From CAYVFC01 sp964450715 (GTDB lineage: Bacteria; Myxococcota_A; Polyangia; Polyangiales; JAFGIB01), in contig CAYVFC010000011.1 of assembly GCA_964450715.1 (NCBI GenBank), positions 29,020-93,019 on the forward strand: a stretch of 64,000 bases of DNA, written 5' to 3'. Each line of letters opens with the position of its first letter. Positions within the stretch are counted from its first letter, which is position 1. Of this stretch, positions 44,275 to 49,903 are shown one piece after another. Made by a program: the position numbers and the translations under genes. The notes below the pieces were generated by a model. That model was given only the letters and a program-made list of their open reading frames with translations, searched no databases and was not told the DNA's origin.

Positions 44275-45399
44275 CTAGCCTCGTTCGTCGCCGAAGACGA
44301 TGCCCAGCGAGCGAGCCGCCCGGACCATCTCGCCCTGCGGATCGACGCGCTTGGGCCTGTCCACCGCCTCCTCGATGGGCACGGCCACGATCTGGGTGCC
44401 TCGCAGGGCAACCATCTTGCCGAACTCGCCCTGCGCCACCAGCTCGGCCGCTCGCTCGCCGAAACGGTTGCCCAGCACGCGGTCGAAGCAGGAGGGGCTT
44501 CCGCCCCGCTGGATGTGGCCCAGCACCGTGGCGCGTACCTCCAGATCGACCAGCTGCTTCAGCCCCTCGGCCACCCGCGAGGCCGCGCCGGCCAGCTTGA
44601 GCATGGCGCCGGCCTCGCGCGCGCCGTCGGTGCTAACCTCGCCGCCCTGCGGCTTGGCGCCCTCGGAGACCACCACGATGGAGAAGGGCATGCCCTGCTT
44701 GCGCCGCGTGGCGATCATCCGGGCCAGCGGCTCGAGCCGGTAGCGGATCTCGGGGATGAGGATGGCGTGCGCCGCGCCGGCCATACCGGCGTGCAGCGCG
44801 ATCCAGCCCGCGTCTCGCCCCATCACCTCTACCAGCATCACCCGGTCGTGGCTCTCGGCCGTGTCCCGCAGCCGGTCGATGGCGTCGGTCGCCACCTGTA
44901 CCGCGGTGTCGAAGCCGAAGGTGTAATCGGTGGCGCCCAGATCGTTGTCGATGGTCTTGGGCACCCCCACCAGGTTGGTGAGCCCCCGCCCGATGGCCTT
45001 GTAGGCGATAGCCTGCGATCCGTCTCCGCCCACGTTGACCAACGCGTCGAGCTGCAGCTTGCGCCAGTTCTCCAGTACGCGGTCGAAGACGTCTATCTCC
45101 CGTACCTTGCCCCCTTTCTTCACGGCGTAGCGAAAGGGATCGGCGCGGTTGCTGGTTCCCAGGATGGTGCCGCCGCGGGTCTGGATATCCCTGACGCTCT
45201 CCTCGTCCAGCCAGCGGTTTCCGTGGGGGGAGCGATAGTCGAGATCGATGAGCCCGTTGAAGGCATCTTCGATGCCGAGGATCTTCCACCGGTAGCGGCT
45301 GATGCCGGTCTTGACCACAGCTCGTATGACCGGATTCAGCCCCGGGCAGTCTCCGCCGCCGGTCATGATGGCCACTCTCTTTACCTTTATCTTCGCCAT
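44275..45399 (-). CDS. pfkA: 6-phosphofructokinase
   Basis: 374 residues from the ATG at 45399 (an upstream extension to 45483 is unlike the family). MTGGGDCPGLNPVIRAV begins the protein. The phosphate-donor determinants read VNVGGDGSQA and VGVPKTIDNDLGATDYTFGF. The Gly of GGDGS is the ATP-enzyme form, whereas Lys in PKTIDND is typical of PPi enzymes and of some long ATP enzymes; the combination suggests an ATP-dependent but non-E. coli-type kinase. MGRDAGWIALHAG and LGHIQRGGSP are substrate-site segments. It is the first gene of the run that includes the receptor kinase and Mo oxidoreductase. Confidence 0.93.
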   Translation of the reverse strand: MAKIKVKRVAIMTGGGDCPGLNPVIRAVVKTGISRYRWKILGIEDAFNGLIDLDYRSPHGNRWLDEESVRDIQTRGGTILGTSNRADPFRYAVKKGGKVREIDVFDRVLENWRKLQLDALVNVGGDGSQAIAYKAIGRGLTNLVGVPKTIDNDLGATDYTFGFDTAVQVATDAIDRLRDTAESHDRVMLVEVMGRDAGWIALHAGMAGAAHAILIPEIRYRLEPLARMIATRRKQGMPFSIVVVSEGAKPQGGEVSTDGAREAGAMLKLAGAASRVAEGLKQLVDLEVRATVLGHIQRGGSPSCFDRVLGNRFGERAAELVAQGEFGKMVALRGTQIVAVPIEEAVDRPKRVDPQGEMVRAARSLGIVFGDERG

Positions 45400-45716
45400 T
45401 TTTCCGCTCCTCCGGCCCTGCGAGGCTTCTGCGAAGAGGCGCGCCGCCTCGACGTTTGAACCGCCCTGCCGCGCGACCCTCAAGCCTATATGAGGGACGA
45501 GAGGGCTACAAGAGCGAGCTTTCCCCTCTCCCCCGTAGCGAGAAGAGATCGGCAGAACCGGGTATGAGGCACTACCGTGATCCGCAGCCGACCCGCTCCA
45601 GAACCAGGTCGGCAGTCATCGGGAACACGCCGATAGAGAATATCGGCCTACCAAGCCTGCCCGAAGGCTTTCTCGGACGGGTTTGTACTCGTCCAGGATT
45701 TCCGGCATATTCGCTT
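45400..45716. other. Intergenic region upstream of pfk
   Basis: No coding region is supported in these 317 bases. It presumably holds the pfk promoter. A perfect seven-base stem with a five-base loop occurs at 45629-45647 (GCCGATA, GAGAA, TATCGGC), and a weaker stem lies near 45659-45682 (CCCGAAGGC region pairing with GGACGGG). Either could be a regulator site or a terminator; neither has a clear U-tract. Confidence 0.4.
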
Positions 45717-45886
45717 CTAGAGCACCGATCGGGTTGAAAACGCCATGATTTCGCGGTCTAGAGGGGCCATCTGCGGCCTCGTCCCTCCTAGAAATGGCTA
45801 TACCATTCCTTCGTCGGGCCGAGAGCCGCATCTGGCCCCTCTATCCTCGCGAACTCAAAGACGTTTCAACCCGATCGGTGCTCTAG
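45717..45886. mobile_element. 170-bp CTAG-flanked palindromic element, copy A
   Basis: CTAGAGCACCGATCGGGTTG at the left end is the reverse complement of the right end, giving terminal inverted repeats of at least 23 bases. CTAG bounds both sides and could be a four-base target duplication. Internally a second stem (GAGGGGCCA with TGGCCCCTC) surrounds a core CCTAGAAATGGCTATACCAT. The reverse complement of the whole element matches copy B at 47448-47617 with seven differences that I count. No protein is encoded. Confidence 0.9.
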
Positions 45887-46071
45887 GCCCTCGTTGCCGA
45901 TCGAGCGGCTCCGTCGATCGATGCTTTGGCGTACAAAGGGCAACGCGGTCTTCGACGGTTCGCGGTTGTATAGGTTGGGTTAACTTTCCGTCCAGAGCGG
46001 AGGACCGTACAAGAACCTCGACGGGGACCTCTTGAGGTAGCCTACGAACTCTACGAGGAGTCTTCGGAACT

Positions 46072-46716
46072 ATGGAGATAATAGACCTAGCTGCTAGGCT
46101 TGAGAAGGCGCGAGAGGTGCTCGCCAGGATGGCGGAAGGCGATCTCAACGTCTCTATCGAGGTCGAGCACTTCACCGACTCCCTGGCACCTCTCGAAATC
46201 GGTATCAATTCGCTCATCACCGACCTGCGCGAAACCTTCGAGTCCAATCAGGCCAAGACCCAGACGTTGCTGGAGCAGCGGGGCGAGTTGGAGAAGAGGC
46301 TCGAGACGATCGAGAAGCAGGGCCGTGTCATCCAAAAGCTCTCCACCCCGATCATGGAGGTCTGGGACGGCGTATTGGTCCTGCCCATCATCGGCGAGAT
46401 CGATGCCGCGCGATCGGTTGACATCATGAATTCGCTGCTCGCGCGCGTCGATGCCACGCATGACGCATGGGTCATCATCGACGTCACCGGAATGGACGGC
46501 ATGGATGCGCGCTCCGCCAGCTATCTGATCGAGATGACGAAAGCGGTGTCTCTGCTGGGCGCGCAAGCCGTCCTCACCGGTATTCGAACTGACGTTGCCC
46601 AGACTCTGGCGAACGCCCGATCCGAATTACGGGAACTCACGACCCGCAGACACCTCCGGGACGGACTCAGGTTATGTCTGAGCCGGATGGCCGAAGAGGG
46701 AGCGGGGAAGCGATGA
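46072..46716 (+). CDS. RsbR-like STAS-domain protein
   Basis: 214 residues. Residues 10-60 look HAMP-like (AREVLARMAEGDLNVSIEVE), a coiled-coil linker follows, and residues 92-205 are a STAS domain closely patterned on RsbR co-antagonists (IIQ or VIQKLSTPIMEVWDGVLV, then LPIIGEIDAARSVDIMNSLL, IIDVTGMDGMDARSASYL, AVLTGIRTDVAQTLAN). The Thr normally phosphorylated after the Asp of the GVPVVDT loop is replaced by Ala or Arg here (GMDGMDARSA), so stressosome-type phosphoregulation at that site should be lost. The next gene starts inside its stop codon. Both genes lie between palindromes A and B. The 185-base leader shows no other gene. Confidence 0.88.
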   Translation: MEIIDLAARLEKAREVLARMAEGDLNVSIEVEHFTDSLAPLEIGINSLITDLRETFESNQAKTQTLLEQRGELEKRLETIEKQGRVIQKLSTPIMEVWDGVLVLPIIGEIDAARSVDIMNSLLARVDATHDAWVIIDVTGMDGMDARSASYLIEMTKAVSLLGAQAVLTGIRTDVAQTLANARSELRELTTRRHLRDGLRLCLSRMAEEGAGKR

Positions 46717-47348
46717 TGCTGCAAAGGCTTATGAACGAGTGGCCCTTCGCTCTGGGCGAGGGACCCTATCGAATCAGCGGTTTGGTCTACCAGGGTCAGA
46801 AGAAAGCCTATGCAAAGCGCTGGAAAGGCGGGCACCAGGAAGTGATCGCGCTGCTACGAGCGCACGACCAGGCCTACGCCGACTTCTTCGACCAGACGTT
46901 CCTGTCAACCAGGCAGTACGACCTCTTTGGCATCGTGGCCGTCAGCGCCGTCCTGTCTCGAGCAGTCGGTCAAACACATCACGACTTCATCTACGAATAT
47001 TCGAAGCGGCAATTCGAGATCGATACCGGGGGTCTTTACCGCATCGTTTTGCGCCTGACCTCACCGTCGAGGATATTCCAGACGCTGGTCGATTCGGAGC
47101 TATACTATTACAATTTCGCGCCGCTCGCCATGGCCGAGCTCCGACCCAACGGCGTCAAATGCGTCAAGAAGGGGTTTCCGATACTACTCAGCGGCTGGTA
47201 CGACATCGTTGTGCATGCTTATACCGACGTCACCATGGCCCGGTGCGGCGTCAAGGACTATCACCTATCGATAGAAAAGGAGCCGACCGGTGAGTTCGTC
47301 GAAACCGTCGAGCTGTGCAATTACCATATCGAGGTCAACTGGACGTAA
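46713..47348 (+). CDS. Hypothetical protein, possibly of a Myxococcota paralogous family
   Basis: 211 residues from the ATG at 46713, which overlaps the STAS gene stop as ATGATGA and follows a good GGGGAAG site; a longer frame to 46674 is less likely. The protein is soluble and mixed alpha/beta, with no membrane segment or catalytic motif that I recognise (YAKRWKGGHQEVIALLRAHD; RQFEIDTGGLYRIVLRLTSP; GFPILLSGWYDIVVHAYTDV). The C-terminal half has the feel of the Myxococcus TIGR02265/DUF2378-type or heme-NO-binding-like folds, but I cannot confirm either. It is translationally coupled to the STAS protein, so the two likely interact. Confidence 0.85.
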   Translation: MMLQRLMNEWPFALGEGPYRISGLVYQGQKKAYAKRWKGGHQEVIALLRAHDQAYADFFDQTFLSTRQYDLFGIVAVSAVLSRAVGQTHHDFIYEYSKRQFEIDTGGLYRIVLRLTSPSRIFQTLVDSELYYYNFAPLAMAELRPNGVKCVKKGFPILLSGWYDIVVHAYTDVTMARCGVKDYHLSIEKEPTGEFVETVELCNYHIEVNWT

Positions 47349-47447
47349 TCCCCGGCGCTCGAGGCAGCAGGCTGGTGAGGCCTCCGTTTTGGGTTGGTTG
47401 ATGATGATAGCGGCTAGGCGCCGTAGACTCGACGGTTGAAACCACTT

Positions 47448-47617
47448 CTAGAGCACCGAACGGGTTGAAACGTCTTTGAGTTCGCGAGGATAGAGGGGCC
47501 AGATGCGGCTCTCGGCCCGACGAAGGAATGGTAGAGCCATTTCTAGGAGGTGCGAGGCCGCAGATGGCCCCTGTAGACCGCGAAATCATGGCATTTTCAA
47601 CCCGTTCGGTGCTCTAG
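47448..47617. mobile_element. 170-bp CTAG-flanked palindromic element, copy B
   Basis: It is the reverse orientation of copy A. The left terminus is CTAGAGCACCGAACGGGTTG and the right terminus its exact reverse complement. Where copy A has GATCGG at both ends, copy B has GAACGG on the left and CCGTTCGG on the right, so pairing of the arms is kept in both copies. Its right CTAG provides the TAG stop of the M28 peptidase gene on the minus strand (47614-47616). Confidence 0.9.
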
Positions 47618-48918
47618 GCCTTCTGCCGGATCCATTCCACGCAGAGCTTGAGGGCGTTGCTCAGGCCGACCGTGCCGCCCTCTTTCTCGTCTTCGTACAG
47701 CGTATACTGGTCCCTGGGGGTGTGGTACCAGCGGATCATCTGGCCCGGCACGGTCATGGCCATGAACGCCGCGGCCTTGACCCCGTAGCGGGAAAAGGCA
47801 AGGGTGTCGGTCGCCCCGCCAAAGGTGGGGAAAGGGATTTTGATATAGGGTACGCCGGCGGTCTCTGCCGCGCGGGCCAGGCCGTTGTAGACCTCGGGCG
47901 CGTTTCTGACAAAGGAGTTGCCGTCGGTGGTGAAGATGATCTGCTTGGGGTGAACTACCGTATCGACGTTGCAGACCAGGGTGTCGAGCCTCTTGAGCTC
48001 CTCCAGGTGCTGCTGCACGTAGCGCAGCGAGCCGCGCGTGCCCGCTTCCTCGGCGCCAAAGGTGATCATGCGGATCTCGGTGTCGGGCGGGACCAGCTCC
48101 GGATGGCGCATGAGCACTCTGCCCACGCCCAGCGCGATCGCGCAGCCGGAAAGGTTGTCCGCCGCTCCCGGGACCGTTCCGCCGTTCTTGCTCGAGCCGA
48201 TGAAGAAAAAGGCCGAGATGAAACCCAGCGGTCCCACGAACGCGCTCATGCGGAACACGAACGGGTCGGTCCAGCAAAGCGAGTGTCCGGATAGCAGCAG
48301 GGAGAAGAATTCTGCCCCGGTACCGACCAGCAGCGTGACCAGGCTGATGAAGATGAAGGCTTGGGCCAGGTAGTAACCGAAGCCGAGATAGGTCAGCCAG
48401 TTGAACTGAACGGCGCTGTCGTGGTGTCCACCCACGATTATGAGCCGCTTGATCTCCTCGGCCTTTTGTCCCTTGCGCCGGATGGTTCCGATCACGTTCT
48501 GCGATTCGCCCTTCTTGAAGAGGAAATCGACCATCTCGCGATAGAGGAAGAACTCGCCCACCGCGGCCGAGTTGACCAGAAAGATGCAGAGAAAGGCCAG
48601 AAAGGCGAAGAGCAGCGGAAAGCCGAAGTCCTGCCGGGTGAAGAAGAACAGGACCGACAGCAGGGCCAGGATGCACCCCCAGCGGAACCAGCCGAAGAAG
48701 GCGTTGGGCGCCAGCCGGGTCTTTTCCACCGCGACGTTTTCCGCTCCCACCAGCTTCTCCATCTCCTCCTTCAGGATCGTGGCTCGCCGCTCTTCCTGCG
48801 GGGTGCAGGGACTGCCGGGTCCCACCTCGGTGCAGATCTTTTTGATGAGGCCGAACATGTAGTCGGCGTCGGCATCGGTCACCAGCGGTTCGTTTTTCGC
48901 TTCGGCGCTCTTGGTCAT
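47614..48918 (-). CDS. Membrane M28-family metallopeptidase
   Basis: 434 residues. Zinc ligands of the M28 aminopeptidase fold are all visible: His and Asp in VGGHHDSAV, Asp in GAADNLSG, catalytic and ligand Glu pair in FGAEEAGTRG, Asp in VCNVDTVV, and a late His in RWYHTPRDQY. Two hydrophobic blocks interrupt the fold (GCILALLSVLFFFTRQDFGF plus FLAFLCIFLVNSAAVG, and ILV-rich helices at about 180-245), giving four or five membrane helices. It starts 13 bases after the activase stop, so it belongs to the glycyl-radical operon. Substrate unknown; removal of an N-terminal residue from a small peptide is the family default. Confidence 0.9.
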   Translation of the reverse strand: MTKSAEAKNEPLVTDADADYMFGLIKKICTEVGPGSPCTPQEERRATILKEEMEKLVGAENVAVEKTRLAPNAFFGWFRWGCILALLSVLFFFTRQDFGFPLLFAFLAFLCIFLVNSAAVGEFFLYREMVDFLFKKGESQNVIGTIRRKGQKAEEIKRLIIVGGHHDSAVQFNWLTYLGFGYYLAQAFIFISLVTLLVGTGAEFFSLLLSGHSLCWTDPFVFRMSAFVGPLGFISAFFFIGSSKNGGTVPGAADNLSGCAIALGVGRVLMRHPELVPPDTEIRMITFGAEEAGTRGSLRYVQQHLEELKRLDTLVCNVDTVVHPKQIIFTTDGNSFVRNAPEVYNGLARAAETAGVPYIKIPFPTFGGATDTLAFSRYGVKAAAFMAMTVPGQMIRWYHTPRDQYTLYEDEKEGGTVGLSNALKLCVEWIRQKA

Positions 48919-48931
48919 GGCTTCCTTTTTT

Positions 48932-49903
48932 CTATACCGCTATCCCGTGATCGATAAAGACCTTCCGGCAGTTCTCCAGGTGCTCCGCGCTCGACCAGGA
49001 GCGCATGGGGTCTGCTTCCAGGCAGGGATCGGGGGCGCCGATCTTGCGGTTCTTCGCCATCCAGAGCGGGTTGTTGGGCAGCAGCCGGGCAGAGGCCACC
49101 CCGTTGTCGACGAGAAAACGCGCGATGGCCTCGAGGTTCTCCGCTGTATCGGTGATCCCGGGGATGAGCGGGGTGCGGGGCAACAGGGTGAAACCGTTCC
49201 CGCGGGCCAGCTCGTTCAGCCGCGCGAAGTTCTTCAGGATGGTGCGGTTACTGGTCCCGCAGTAGCGCCGGTGCGCGTCGTCGTCGAAGAGCTTGAGGTC
49301 CATGTACACGGTATCCAGGTGGGGTAGGACCGTCTTTTCGAAGCGCTCCAGGTTGAACAGCCCGCAGGTCTCGATCAGCACCCGGACCTCTTCCGTAGCG
49401 AGCGCCGCCGCCAGCTCCGAGAGAAAATCCATGTACAGCGTGGGCTCGCCGCCCGAGAGGGTGACCCCGCCGCCCGAGTTGTCGAAGAAGGGCTTGTCCT
49501 TGACCACCGCCTGGACCATCTGCTCGAGGCTCATCTGGCTGCCGATGCGGTGTAGCGCCCCGGACGGGCACCGCTCGCTGCACTGGAGGCAGAGGTCGCA
49601 GAGCGATCGCTCCACGAACCCGGGGCTTTGCCGGTTCAACGCTTCCCGGTGGCAGGTTCCGAGGCAGGTATCGCAACCCACGCACTTCTCCCCGTCGAAG
49701 CCTAGCTCGACCCCCGACTTTTTGCTCTCGGGGTTGTGGCACCAGAGGCAGTCGAGCGGGCAGCCCTTGAGGAAGATGACCGAGCGGATGCCCGGGCCGT
49801 CGTCCAGGCTGTTTCCCTTGATATCCATGACCAGGGGAATCCTGCCGTCCGCCGGCCGGGGCGCTGCCCCTGCTGCTGTCTCTGTTTCACATCTGGTATT
49901 CAC
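48932..49903 (-). CDS. Glycyl radical enzyme activase (radical SAM)
   Basis: 323 residues. It generates the glycyl radical on its partner using SAM. The SAM cluster is CPLDCLWCHN (CxxxCxxC). Two ferredoxin-type clusters follow (CVGCDTCLGTCH and CDLCLQCSERCP), as in activases of the dehydratase-type glycyl radical enzymes rather than PFL activase, which lacks them. GGGVTLSGGEPTLY is the SAM-binding segment. Its ATG lies 17 bases inside the end of the enzyme gene, so translation is probably coupled. Confidence 0.95.
   Translation of the reverse strand: MNTRCETETAAGAAPRPADGRIPLVMDIKGNSLDDGPGIRSVIFLKGCPLDCLWCHNPESKKSGVELGFDGEKCVGCDTCLGTCHREALNRQSPGFVERSLCDLCLQCSERCPSGALHRIGSQMSLEQMVQAVVKDKPFFDNSGGGVTLSGGEPTLYMDFLSELAAALATEEVRVLIETCGLFNLERFEKTVLPHLDTVYMDLKLFDDDAHRRYCGTSNRTILKNFARLNELARGNGFTLLPRTPLIPGITDTAENLEAIARFLVDNGVASARLLPNNPLWMAKNRKIGAPDPCLEADPMRSWSSAEHLENCRKVFIDHGIAV

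Noticed and set aside
45717..47617. Complete insertion sequence or integron
   Set aside because: No transposase or integrase is encoded between or beside the palindromes; the tyrosine recombinase at 9810-10823 has housekeeping Xer context.
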